Assembly (NCBI GenBank): GCA_011009095.1
Contig: VTPC01090436.1
Coordinates: 108,723-172,722, forward strand
Length of the DNA: 64,000 nucleotides
Direction of reading: 5' to 3'
Source: Ignelater luminosus
Taxonomy: Eukaryota; Arthropoda; Insecta; Coleoptera; Elateridae
The stretch's first letter is position 1; every line of letters begins with the position of its first letter. The notes beneath the pieces are model-generated. The model had not been told where the DNA came from. It worked only from the letters and a program-made list of their open reading frames with translations, and did not search any database. Positions 34,376 to 46,199 of this stretch are shown here, piece after piece. The position numbers were made by a program, and so were the translations under genes.

Positions 34376-35860
34376 GGGTGTTAAATAAATCTGCACCCTT
34401 TTGACTTAAACCAAGATTTATGCAGAATGAGAATCAGGGCTGTGTTTTGCCCTATCACTTGATCTGCTTACATATGCATTGACAACACGCTGTAGATTGA
34501 TTTTTATTTTTTTGTTTTACTGCTTTTACTTTTGGAGGTATTGCAGTTTTCGCTGACAAAAGTTCTTTGAAAAATCAATGCATGTGAAGGAAAGAAGGCA
34601 AGATTCTGTTTAAGAATAAAGTATGCACCCACAAAAAAGCTTTAGTATGGTGTAAGATTTTTTCTAATTTCGATAACAGCTTGACGTTTTCTCGACCTAC
34701 CATTAACACTGAAGTCGACTAACTTTTAAACTAGAACCGATTGGAGAAAAGTTATTGCGTGTTTTTTCTTAAAATATGGTTCCGATAATGAAATTTCATC
34801 TTTCGCTTCGTGGTGTAAACTGCCCTATATAAACTTAGGCCTTCAATAAAACTACTAAATCCGCCACTGTTTGAAATCCATTTTTAAAATCTCCATAAAA
34901 TTTGACGCGCATTGTCCGGATTATTTCGATATAAGTAGTAATTATGGTTTCTCAATACTAAGCAATTGTGCGAAAGGCATTTGGAAGTTAAATGTGGTGG
35001 GATTGACAGTGCATTTTTTTATTTATAGCCGTGTCATGAGAACAAAAATATTCAGATTAAAAAAAGAACGTTTATGAATGTATAATTATAAGGAGAAGAT
35101 CTATAACAAATACATAAATGGAATTTTGTTAGTGTTATTAATTATGAAGCGAAAATGCAGAAAAGTGAATTTGCAGTAAAGCATCCTATACTGAAAAACA
35201 AGTATGCGCTGATTTTATATTTATTAGCAAAATAATAAATATAGAACGCCGCCTACATTCGCGGAATAAATGAGTTACACGCACATTGCACAAGTGCCTA
35301 CAATATTTCCATCACGTAGTCTCCATACCAATGAAATGCAATTAAAGGTAGCTACCTAAAAAATAGCTTCAAGTTCCAAATTGATATTTTTGATTTTATG
35401 TTACTGTGGTAGATGTATAGTAAATAACTTTATCTTCATTTAAGTACATTTATATTAAATGAATAAAAATTCATTTCAAAAGTGAATACTTACTTGAAGA
35501 AATCTTGAGATGATGTAGATTCTAGTGATACCTAACTAAATATTATATTTTTCTGATAATTAGTATATTTTAAATACTCAAAAGTTATTTTATTTCTTTT
35601 GTATCTTTTAAAGGTAAAAAATATATTGTTTGAAAACCATATTAGTGTTAGTGCCTGTGATAATTTATAAGGCAATTATATTTTTTATTTCAAGCTTAAT
35701 TTTAATGGGTTGTTAGCATATGTAGTACTTACGTACTTGTTATGTTAATTTTCCTTTTAATTTTGTAGTGTCTTCAATAAAAGAATAAAATCAGTTTTTT
35801 CCTTCAGTCATGATACAATTGTAATAAAAATTTCTCTGTATTTGTTAAAAACGAAAATAC
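34376..35860. other. Gene-free stretch beginning with a mariner-like terminus
   Basis: Opens with TACAGGGTGTTAAATAAAT, a Tc1/mariner-like end; a possible opposite end is TGTAAACTGCCCTATA near 34812. No coding remnant was identified. The rest is AT-rich. Confidence 0.3.
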
Positions 35861-35862
35861 AG

Positions 35863-36020
35863 AAATGGGGTGAGAAATATTGTTCTAATTTCGTTTGAAT
35901 GCCGCCGGGATAAACGAAGAGGGGTGCGGTCGATTAAAAGAGCGAGAGATGCTTTCATAGGTCACCTTCGGGCTTCGTCAGAAGCGTGGTGTACGTCTTT
36001 GACTTCGGCGGCATTTTATG
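35863..36020 (+). other. GC-rich island bordered by splice-like signals and an inverted repeat
   Basis: In very AT-rich DNA, 35898-36015 is strikingly GC-rich and begins AATGCCGCCGG and ends CGGCGGCATT, a 10-bp inverted repeat. The block is preceded by AAAATACAG and followed by GTGAGC, so it could be an internal exon; one plus frame is open through it (FECRRDKRRGVRSIKRARDA). Alternatively it is a tiny inverted-repeat element. I recognise neither a protein nor an RNA family. Confidence 0.35.
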
Positions 36021-37496
36021 GTGAGCTTTTTTTTTATTACAAATTATATTTTTTGTCTTGTATATTAATTTGTTTGTAAACATAATTTTACATAAAGGAC
36101 TATATTAATTCTTTATTTTTAATTGAGTATACAGGAAAAAAAATACAGTTTTCAGAATAATTATCTTGTTTTGTATTTTAACGTCATATGTTGCCGGTTT
36201 CAAACAATAAATTATTTCGAGATTCTTTCCTATGTTTTTAAAATTCAAATTTACTACATTATTTTGTTTGTCCCAAACTGTTTTATGGTTGGTTTAATTT
36301 TTATTACTGTCTTTTTTGCTTGATTTTGCATCCAATTTGAAAATTTAATGTATTTTAACACCTATAATTTAGTTTATATTAATATATACATCCTATGCTA
36401 TTATCGCCCATTTATTTATTTATATTTAATTAACCATTCAAATTGTGCAACATTTAATCACTGCATTTTTAAAGGTCAAAGCAGAATCATTCTTCTGAAC
36501 ATCTGTAGATACCCTTCTTAAAAGATAAAAACATTTTTGCTTCTCAAAATACTTACTATTTAATAGGTACCACTATAAATATGTATAGAACTCATTTAAG
36601 CGTGTTATTATTATTATTATTATCTCTATACATTTAAATGGTTAAATATGGCGCAAAGAATGATCCATATTAGGAACAATTATCAAACACATAAGTTTAA
36701 CGGACTTTAATAAAATTCGCACAAGACAAGCCTAATAAACTTGATTGGTTATTGTGTTTTATTAGTAAAAAAAATGAACGTTGGCATATTTCAAAATTAT
36801 AATAAAGGGGACCATTTTTTTTGGTTAAGCTCTGTCTTGCTTATTTATTTAATAAAATAAATAAAATCAAAATTCGTTTCAAATTTCAAGACCAAATTTA
36901 TTAAAATGTCAAGGACGTTTAGGTGCAAATTTGATATCATTAAAATGCCCCTTTAGGGTAATCTTTTGGAAGTCTCGTCACATTACATCATGAATTTTAC
37001 ATAGATAAAACTAGTTTTAATCTTCAATAAAAATAATTAGCATGCCAAAATCTACAACTTTTATTTCCTATTCAAATAAAGATATCTTTTGAAATTTTAT
37101 GAATTTGAATCTTTGTATCTATGTAGTGTAAGTACACATGCAATCGCAAAACTACTCAGATACCGGTTATCGCAAATATTGTTTTTTTTTATAATACAGG
37201 CACATTGTCGAAGTTTATCTACAATAGTCTCTTGCATTTATGTAAGCTGCTCACTGATCAGCCTTTGATGTAGATCAAGTCTGTTGAGTACTTTTTGGGA
37301 AAGACAGAGGAGAATAAATATCATAACAGTGATAAAGATACATAATTAATAAGTTAATGTTAAATTGTCGACTGATTTAAATTTCTTCATCCTTTTAACA
37401 TCAACGAAGTTATGACGTCATTCATATTAGATGTCATGAAGTCACCAACTCTTTTCAAAGAGCATCCGCAACTATTTAGTAAATTTTATTGTCTCT
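36021..37496. other. Gene-free stretch
   Basis: Highly AT-rich with a TTA microsatellite at about 36604-36623. No gene or bounded element seen. Confidence 0.3.
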
Positions 37497-37887
37497 CGGT
37501 GGCGTATCTATTATATATACCGCGAAATCCGTAAGCGCGGAGGGCACTGGCGCCAGAGGGGCCCAAAATCTAAAATCCCAAAAGCCATCTAGCAGCGTCG
37601 CCTGTCGCGGACCCAGTGTTTATCCCTGTTTTTTGGTAAATTATTTGTTGTGAATTTTATTTTTAGTTTTTAGTACACAAATCTTCCTTTTCCTAGGAAA
37701 GTTTTTTGACTGGAGTTTTGTGATTTACGAGTACATGTTTTGTTTTATTTTTAGTTATTTAAACAATTTTTAGCTAATGTTATACGTGAAATGTACATCA
37801 CACCTGCAAATACGTATTATTTGTAATTAAACTGTGTCCCCTAAGTCGCATGCGCGAGGGGGGGTAAAATTCAAAACTATACCACTG
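37497..37887. mobile_element. hAT-type MITE, 391 bp
   Basis: Ends CGGTGGCGTA and the complement of CAGTGGTATA, with flanking octamers TTGTCTCT and TTGTCTTA (6 of 8 identical). The left 110 bp and the last 60 bp are GC-rich. No transposase coding. Confidence 0.55.
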
Positions 37888-37895
37888 TTGTCTTA

Positions 37896-38931
37896 AAATT
37901 TCTGCCACTGCTCGCTGTATTCAGTGACGACACAAACTAAATATTCTGCCTAATAAATAATGCCAGGAGGACGATCAATTGTATTGGTAAAATGGCACCA
38001 AAAATTGCAATACTGAAATTCGACTAATCTTTTCTGATATTTATAGAGCTTTTGTCAAAAATATGAGCATTTTCGGTTAAAAGAAGAATAAAAAGAAATA
38101 ATAAATCTGAATTAAAACTGGAACTGTCGAATATTTTTTGTTTTGCTTTTTAAGCATTTTTTACTTTTTGTCAATATCAACAAATTACCGTTTTCAAGAA
38201 ATATTAGAAGCAACGATAGAATCTACTGGAATTTATTTTAGGATGTGCACTCATTGCAAACTATCAAACAATTAGCACATACTTCTTGAGCTCAATTTTT
38301 GCACGCTACCTTTAAATTTCAATTCTTCACATATGATACAATACCACTATTCTTCCTTATTTTTTTCGATAATTGTAGACTTTTTTAGTCTTAGTTTTTT
38401 ATAATCGACGTTAAAGTTCTTTAGGTATGTATCTTTAGTTGAATCGATTTTTCAGTTCACTCAGATTTTATTTTCTACGACGATTCGTCTATTTTAAAGT
38501 TCTTTGTATGATGTTACTGTAAAAATCTCAGCTTTTTGGGCGCTCTTCTAATTTGTTCAATGGTCTGCCGTAAATATCAAAAATATAAATAATTATTCTT
38601 CCCAGTCGGTACTAAAACCATCCAGAATTTCCTGGGCTTCTTCCTAGATACCATTAGTAAGACTGTTACCCAGGACCGGCCTCACATGTTAACCCAGTGA
38701 GCCAACTACTTCAAAGCGCAAAGATAAGAAGGTGTAGAAATTGGTAAAGAGATTACATAAACAAAAAATGCTATAAATAGTTTAAAATACATTAATGCAG
38801 AAGGTACTGATATGATTCCACCAACATTTTACGTATATAGTCATCATTACTAAACTTGATCACAAATATGAAAAACCCTCAAAAGTAGCAAAAAGCGTCG
38901 TCAAGTTAGAAACGTTATTAGCCAATCAAAA
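37896..38931. other. Gene-free stretch
   Basis: AT-rich; nothing supportable apart from a faint relation of 38905-38930 to the MITE at 27783 (AACGTTATTAGCCAATCA). Confidence 0.25.
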
Positions 38932-38939
38932 GTAGTAGA

Positions 38940-39174
38940 GGGAGCCTTGATAGCTCTGTTATTCCCGGCCGAGGTCCTAGATTTTTCCCGTGGAAAAATT
39001 TGGAAAAGGATGCCATCTTTTGGGATGAATCTAAAACAGTGAGTCCCGTGTGACTACGATGAGTTCGGGTTCGGCTCAATTCTAGTTGGCGGCGAAGTGA
39101 CCGTAGTAGTTGAAACCATGAGATACAAAGGAACCGCTACCTGAAGCGTCAGCCACAAAACAACAACAACAAAC
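38940..39174 (+). mobile_element. SINE-like retroposon with CAA-repeat tail
   Basis: A GC-richer 235-bp block starts GGGAGCCTTGATAGCTCTG and ends in ACAAAACAACAACAACAAAC. It is flanked by identical octamers GTAGTAGA (38932-38939, 39175-39182), a target duplication. The simple-repeat tail and compact size fit a SINE or a short 3' piece of a non-LTR element. It split an older repeat related to the MITE at 27783. A tRNA-derived head is possible but the A and B boxes are not convincing. Confidence 0.6.
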
Positions 39175-39289
39175 GTAGTAGAATTTACTGTCAACTTTGC
39201 CAATCAGATCGCTGAATTGTAAAGTTAACATTGCATTAGCTAATAACGACTGAAAACGTTTTAATGCAACCGAGAATTAAGAATTACAT

Positions 39290-40600
39290 ACACCGTGTAC
39301 ACTGTACATATATGGATGAAATCCACATGAATCTACTTAAAATATTTTTCGATATAATTCTTCTGTTCGCCTTCAATCTTTGATCCTCAGAAAGTTTGAA
39401 CTTCTCAAACTTTTTTGAATGCCCGAGCTCTTCGGTTCGGTTTGGCTTGTATGAATCGGTGTTTGTCGAGCAAGTTAGTTGTTTGAACGAAGACGTTTTT
39501 CTTACTAACAGTTACATTTTCTTTAAGCCTTCTGGGTCAATAATGGATAACTAGTTTCTTCAATATACAAGATGTTACCCATGGGTTTTCGTCAGTGTCA
39601 ATCATACACTTTGTCATGCTTTTTAAAGATTTTTCAATCAATCAAATCAAAGGAAAAAAAAGCCTGTCTTTGCTATTGAAGTTAGATCGTCGTAGATAAG
39701 TTCCACTCCACGGCACATCTCTAGGCCCTCCCTACACCGGCTCTGCTCGCTAAGGCACTCCTCTTTTTTTTTAAGGAGTAGAAGCAGGTGAGGTCGCTTG
39801 TGGTCCAAGATTTCGCTTTGCCCTGCATTAATCTTCACTTACTTGACATGAAATGAGATGGCGCAGAAATCTGAATTTTAAGTTCTAAAGCCGGCCCTGC
39901 TGCCAACTTTATTAAATGCAACGAAGACTCAAGTCCTGCAAACACGAATGATGAATCCGTGAACAGCATTTACAATTTTGCAGCCCTGACATGTTTTTCG
40001 AAGTAACTGGGAAACTTGAAATTGGACTGCAGCCCAACCAGGATACTTCCTCATTCACCGAATGTTTCAAATGAGTAACATCGCCAAGCACCATGAGAAC
40101 TTTATTATCTTGATTATCCCTAACCATTTTAGTGGAGATCCTGTAGTAGTTCAGACATCCTTTTTCTTTTAAGAATTATCGTAGGAATTACATATTGTCC
40201 TGAACCACTGCCACTGGTGCAAAATGCAAACAAGTAAAGTACACTGCTCAACAAATGAAATAGTACACTTATTACTTTTTATTTAGATTCAGTGCAGCTT
40301 GTGAAGTACTTAACCATCTTCAATGATACAAGTTTCCCAAGATTCTCTAATTCTTTGGTAACAATATGTCCTATGACAGACAGGGTAGAGGAGCTCGGAT
40401 GTCTCTATTAGGTTCATGGACTTTCCAATAATTCCAAATACAGTAATTAATTTAATTTAAAAACTTCTTTAGTATCTTCAGCTGTAACTATTATGTTAGC
40501 TGGTTTTTTTTAATTTACCCTACTTCTGTTTGTCTAATTATATTTACACATTATTTTCTTTCATTAAATAGAAGACATTTTGTCTTTTTCAGAATTAATA
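39290..40600. other. Upstream region of the first SLC17-type gene
   Basis: No coding exon recognised. An acceptor CTTTTTCAG at about 40583-40591 precedes the start codon by 27 bases, so at least one untranslated exon lies upstream, probably here. Confidence 0.3.
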
Positions 40601-40619
40601 CTGTATCTACTACATCAGG

Positions 40620-43600
40620 ATGGCAGACAGAGTTCCTACAAGGGGTGGCCGTTGCACGAGTAAGTAGTTAGTTTTCTTTCCTTTTTTCTGTTTATTAAAT
40701 AACAGACATTTTAGAGATTATAGCGGCACGTTACGTGCTAGCTGTGTTAGGCTCGGTAGGAATGGCAGTTATTTATGGTCTTAAGGTAAATCTAAGCGTA
40801 GCTATGGTAAGTATGGTTAATAACTCTGCTATTGCCGAATTAAATCCACATCATCAAATGATAAATTCAACTCCAGCAATCATAAATGTGACAGCAAAAG
40901 TTTCTGAGAGCATAGTAGCTGAAGCTTCTTCTCAGGACGATTGTCAGGATTCGCCCAGTACTACTAGTACTAGTAGTGAAGTAAGTTTTTATTAATTATC
41001 AAATTTAAAATGTGTACACAGGATGTTTTAACTTACTAAGGACATGGGAGAAAATTATTAGGCTCTGTTTGCTTTAAGAGTAATGTAAATGTTAAATGAT
41101 ATTTCAAAAAGTAAAACAATTTTTCGATAAACGTCATTATTTCACATTATTGAAAAAAGAAAAACTACTGTTTTATTTTCTGAAATGTCTATTTATTTAC
41201 ATTACTCTTAATGCCTGTAGTTGGCATAAGCATTTTTTGTTCGGTCTTTAACTTTTTATGGGTCAATTCCAGCACACCCTTCAACAACCATTAAGATCGC
41301 CAGATTTAGCCTTTGAATTTTTTTTATGGGGTTACCTTAAATCAAAAGTGTACAAAACTCAACTGAAGTCTATTTTAACCTTACAGCAACAAATCCTTGA
41401 ACAATGTGCTTAAATTGTATACCACTGAATAGATAGTTTTAAATCTTTTCAAACAAGCTATCTTTGATCCCCTTTGCAGTTTAAAAAAAATTTAAGAACA
41501 ACTGTTATGCAGTGTTTGAAATCTTTACGGCACAGTATGCCTTGCTTAAATCCAAAATCAACGTGTGTGAGCGTTTTTCTTTTTTACTTCATACAAAAAG
41601 GTTAAGCTTAATCCTCACATATTACAAATTAAAAAGTATTCAGTTAGTTTGAATTTATATTTTGGAATTAAAAGTTTGATCTGATGAATTTATTTACTTA
41701 TTTTGTTTTAAATAACAAAATCATTAAGTACAAGCATGTGTCTCTCAAACTCATGCTCCATCAAACAACATTGAAATGTAAAAAATAAAATATTTATATT
41801 AATCATTGTTTAGTAAACAATTATATCGACAGTTAAGAAATTCAGCATTGAAATTCAGTGTATTTCAAAACATTCATTTTGCTGATTGAAAGTGATGTAC
41901 AATAAATTAAGTCTCTTAAAATAGCTCTTAACAAGGTGGCCCAATTCAATGTAATAAAGTAGTCCTATAGAGTATTAACCTTTTAAATAAAATCATATCA
42001 CTTAGGTCATGTTCATTTATTAATGTAATTTTTGTATTATTTAGGATGGACCTTTTGCATGGTCAGGAACAGTTCAAGGTGCTTTAAAGAGTTCCTACTT
42101 TTGGGGGTATATTGTGGCTCAAATTCCTGGAGGACGTATAGCTGAGTTATTTAGCGCAAAATGGGTCATGTTCTTTTCGGTAGCTATAAATGTTGTATGC
42201 ACTATTCTATCACCGGTTGCCGCTAAATGTCATTATGGAGTGTTCTTGCTTATGAGAATTGCAGAAGGTATTGGTGGAGGTGTGACATTTCCAGCAATGC
42301 ACGTTATGTTAGCAAATTGGGCACCTCCAACTGAAAGAAGTGTTATGAGCAGTATTGTTTATGCAGGGACTGCACTAGGTACTGTTGTAAGTATAAAATT
42401 AATAAGTTTATTTTGTTGGGGTTTCTAAAAGTGTTAATGCTTTTTAGATATTTACACTTGTAACTGGTGTAATAGCATCAGGCTTAGGCTGGGAGGCAAT
42501 TTTCTATATTGAAGGTGCTAGTGCTACAATCTGGTTGTTATTATGGTTCTTTTTGATAGCAGATACTCCAGAAAAACAAACCTTAATCAGCAAAGAAGAA
42601 AGAGAATTTATAGTATCCTCACTTAATGCTGCTGGAGGTGGACACAGTTCTGAGGTAGATACATTTTTAAAATATTTATATTGGGAAGTATTCCACTTGA
42701 TTACAACACCTGATGGCACCAGCAAAACTAGTGTCTTCGTCAAATAAATCGCAACAAATGGTTTGGTTTATCGTGTCTTAGTGATTTTAAAAGAAAGAAA
42801 TGATTACTCTTAACATGAATAACATAAATCTGTTTGTTTTACATAAAGCACAAATCGGATAATTGTCTTTTGAAGCGCCCTATCAGAGTTTAAGTCGCAA
42901 ATTGTATCATTATTATTATGTAGGGTGTTCCAAAAGTAACACCTGTCCTTCTGGTGATTGATTCAGTAAGGTAAGAAAATATCAGATCAGCCTTCATTAC
43001 AGAGTTATGGACCAAACTGATTTTTCAGCATTAACTTATATTTCTAATTGTTTGTTGTTGCTACAGGACGTTCCATTAGCTACTAAATGACATTCATAGT
43101 ATCAACATCATGAAGTCCCAGACAGTGATGTATTGCTAAACAAAATAGTAGGGGACCGCTGATTTTCATATTACACATTTATTATATAAAAATAATTACG
43201 ATGTTTAAAAGAATATGAAGTATTTATTGGTAAGTAGCAGTACGCCATTCCCCTACGTCCCCCCTCCAATACACCACTGGTCCCAGAACACTGGAATATG
43301 CAAATCCAAAATTACTTAAATATCATCTTCCCAGGCCATTGAATTGGTAGAGGGAAATCCTTTGGGCTTTTTCTAGGGACTTATTAGAGAAAACGTGTAC
43401 ACAGAAGTGTGCTATACAGATGGTCAGTGCTTTGCCTGTGCCGTGCAAATGTGTGTGAAGTTGTACTTATCTTAGCTTTTCTAAATAATTATTTCCTGAA
43501 AAAACGTTTCTAGTGTAAATAATTATTTTCCATTTCGTTCAAATACAATTTAATTTAACATTAAAAGTCATTACGTCTTTTATCAATAACTCAATAACGA

Positions 43601-44484
43601 AGGCCGTACCAAAGTTTTGTTATTTTTGCTTTTCGATTTATTTTATCTTACTGAATCAATCACCAGAAGGATGGATGTCACTTTCAGAACACCAGTGTTA
43701 TCAATATTATTAACCAATAACTTAATTTTTATCTACAGAACAAGAAACCACCAGTGCCATGGAAAGCTGTAATGACTTCACCAGCATTTTTGGCAATCTT
43801 AGTAGCTCATACATGTTCTAATTGGGGATGGTATATGGTGCTGATAGAATTGCCAAACTATATGAAGAGCGTGTTGAAATTTAAGATAGCTGAAAATGCA
43901 GTTTTAAGTGCCGTACCATTTTTAACAATGTGGTTATTTAGTATGATTTTGAGTAAAACTTTAGACACGTTACGAGCCAAAAAGATAATTAGCACTACTG
44001 TAGCTAGAAAAATAGCAACATTAATTGCATGTGTGGTACCTATGATTTGTTTCATTGCACTTAGTTATATTGGATGTATGCGCACTTTGGCAATTGTTCT
44101 GATGACACTTGCTGTAACATCAGTTGGAGGAATGTTTTCTGGATTTTTATCTAATCATATTGATATTGCTCCAAATTTTGCTGGAACTTTAATGGCAATA
44201 ACCAATTCTTGTGCAACCATTCCAGGAATTATTGTGCCAATATTTGTAGGAAAATTAACTGAAGCAGATGTAAGTACTATATTATTCTTAATTGTTTCAT
44301 TCTCTCAATATTTTAAAACTTTCAGCCATCAATAGGTTCTTGGAGGATTGTATTCTGGGTAACCATTGTCTTATACATCATAGAAATCATTGCATATGGT
44401 ATATTCGGATCAGGAGAGGAACAGAAATGGAACAAATATGATAGTACTGCAGCTGGTGAATCCCAGCCACTTAGAGCCAAATAA
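40620..44484 (+). CDS. SLC17-type major facilitator transporter (sialin / Na-phosphate cotransporter-like), paralogue A
   Basis: Organic-anion or phosphate transporter of the major facilitator superfamily; substrate cannot be set from sequence. Six coding exons: 40620-40659, 40715-40980, 42045-42386, 42448-42654, 43739-44269, 44326-44484, total about 514 residues, normal for the family. All introns are GT-AG. Exon 2 encodes the first membrane segment (ARYVLAVLGSVGMAVIYGLK, then VNLSVAMV) and a luminal loop with N-x-S/T sites. Exon 3 carries GRIAELFSAKW and the SLC17 signature MRIAEGIGGGVTFPAMHVML with NWAPPTERS. Exon 5 contains SNHIDIAPNFAGTLMAITN and ATIPGIIVPIFVGKL. Exon 3 has a lysine in the second membrane segment (GALKSSYFWGY) where paralogue B has leucine. 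Introns 2 and 4 contain transposon debris. A second copy lies 6 kb downstream. Confidence 0.92.
41074..41221. repeat. Small foldback in intron 2 of paralogue A
   Basis: TTAAGAGTAATGTAAAT at the left and its exact complement ATTTACATTACTCTTAA at the right enclose about 115 bp. A miniature foldback; TTAA at both borders may be a target duplication. Confidence 0.6.
41288..41413 (+). pseudogene. Mariner-like transposase C-terminal fragment in intron 2
   Basis: An open stretch reads PLRSPDLAFEFFLWGYLKSK followed by a leucine/glutamine-rich helix ending ILEQCA. RSPDL...FFLWGYLKSKVY is the region around the third catalytic residue of DD41D-type mariner relatives; here the second acidic position is glutamate (FEFF). 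Nothing else of the transposase is present. Confidence 0.6.
42923..43693. mobile_element. Foldback MITE in intron 4 of paralogue A
   Basis: Inverted ends of about 55 bp begin GGTGTTC and share CCTTCTGGTGATTGATTCAG exactly. Its right end lies 45 bp before the exon 5 acceptor, so the branch point is in or next to it. A hAT-type MITE is nested inside. The left end is preceded by TA. Confidence 0.75.
43123..43279. mobile_element. hAT-type MITE, copy 1, perfect target duplication
   Basis: 157 bp bounded by CAGTGATGTATTG and the complement of CAGTGGTGTATTG, flanked by identical octamers GTCCCAGA (43115-43122, 43280-43287). A second copy is at 63361-63504. It contains the same AT-rich core and the C-rich stretch CCCCCCTCCAATACACC near the right end. 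Confidence 0.9.
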
Positions 44485-45041
44485 ATTAAAATGACAAGAA
44501 ACAAATAATTTATATTTCTATTTGGTATGTTCTGTTATAGTATGCACACTAAGAACATATGTAATGATCTAATTAAGACTGAAAAAGGTAGATATATTAG
44601 TTTTAGTTATTAATATGCTGTAGCTGCTGTATTTGCAATTAATATTAACTCTAATCTTCATTGTTTTTTTAAATCTTTGGGATTATGAGGGATATTATTT
44701 GAATACAAGATGGAAGAAGTACCCACAAAAGATTTAATAACATACATTATACAAAGCGACTCAGTCCTAGAACTAACAATTAAAATATGGATGAAAATTG
44801 GGTAGATCGGTGAATTGAAAATGTTAAGTTTCGAATTTTTGATATCAGATGTCTAATAGTCATAAAAAGTTGCCTTTTGCTACTGTAACATAAAATACAA
44901 TATATTGAAACAATCAAAAATTTTTTCGAGGTGCTGCAAGATTGTTAAAATATTCTAAGAAATATTAAGCAAAATTCTTTTTCTTCTACCAAATTGTGGA
45001 AGATATCCTCCCAGTTAATAATATATATATAGATATATATA
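44485..45041. other. 3' region of paralogue A
   Basis: AT-rich 3' flanking sequence. The TAA stop of paralogue A lies within AATAAA. An AT microsatellite lies at about 45019-45043. Confidence 0.3.
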
Positions 45042-45043
45042 TA

Positions 45044-46189
45044 CAGTAAAACCTGCTTAACAGAAGCTTGGTTATAAGAATATCCCCCTTTAAGAAATAA
45101 AAATTTAATGTCCCAAATCAGTGCCATTAAATCCTTAACAAATTTTATCTAGAAAATAAAACTGGAAAGAAAAATACAATAATAATCGACAAATTATGGT
45201 TTATGACTGATGTCGCTTTTTTTTAAATTTATCTGAAAAATCCTCGCCAATCTCCCCATCATGACCAAATTTAAGAATAAAAAAAATTGAGAAACATCCA
45301 TGCTTGCCTCACCTCCTTGCTCTTACTTTCCTGAAACAACACAAACCCAAAATGTTTTTTTTTCGTTATCCTGATGGAGCCGGTCTTACCCTTTCAACAC
45401 TCGCGATTCAAGAGAGCTTATCTTTTCCTTTTTTTTTCTTTCCAACCCCGACATCCCTTCCCCTTTCCTTTACTATCACTACCCCTTCTACTACTCCCGC
45501 TATTTTTGAAAATTCAGTGTTGGTAACATGACTAGAATAAACTACAAGGAATTTACAGTAAACACAAAAAAAACTAAAATTTCCAAGGTTCCTTCAGAGC
45601 TAGCTAAATTCCCCTTTCCATTCTAACGTTTCATAATCTACTATTTTCCCTACATAACGCGCTAGATTTAAAATTTAAATCAGGATACTACAGTATGTTG
45701 TTTGGCATTTCAAGATTTTGCCGGTTCTTTCTTTTTACTTCCTCTTATTTAAATTTGTTTCTATATAGGTACCATAAATAAAAATTTTAATGGATATTGT
45801 TCACACAAACTAGTCACAAAAGAAAGTAACAAGCGCTTGTTCTGTAATAAGGTTTCTCGAAGGAAAATCAAATATTGATTTTAAACATTATAGTTTAAAA
45901 CAATAAATAACAGATTTATCGTGTAACCATAAAAAACAATCTAAAATTACTGACTTTTTTGTAAAAACATAATTTTAATTTAATTTATGGACATTGTAAT
46001 TAAATTAGATTTAATAATTGTTTCAATAAATAATTAATACAGTTTTATAGTATAAATGTCAAGCGATGTGCAATAACCTCAATTTGCCTTGCAGAATTCT
46101 GACAATCTTAAAGTTGGCTAATGGAATATACCGGTTATTGGAATAATTCTCCTTTGTCCAAACGCTATTCCAATAAGTGGGTTTTACTG
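45044..46189. mobile_element. Pogo/Tc1-type non-autonomous element, 1146 bp
   Basis: Ends CAGTAAAACCTGCTTA and the complement of CAGTAAAACCCACTTA, flanked by TA (45042-45043, 46190-46191). CAGTAAAACC ends are typical of pogo-like families. The inside has a C/T-rich open stretch (45304-45531) but no transposase motifs, so I regard it as non-autonomous. Confidence 0.7.
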
Positions 46190-46199
46190 TATACATAGT

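Noticed and set aside
39647..40127. Minus-strand frames upstream of paralogue A as a gene
   Set aside because: Two short frames with no motifs, no linking splice sites and low-complexity stretches.
45304..45531. 75-codon frame rich in F, P, S and T
   Set aside because: It lies in a C/T-rich tract inside a pogo-type non-autonomous element; low complexity, no family.
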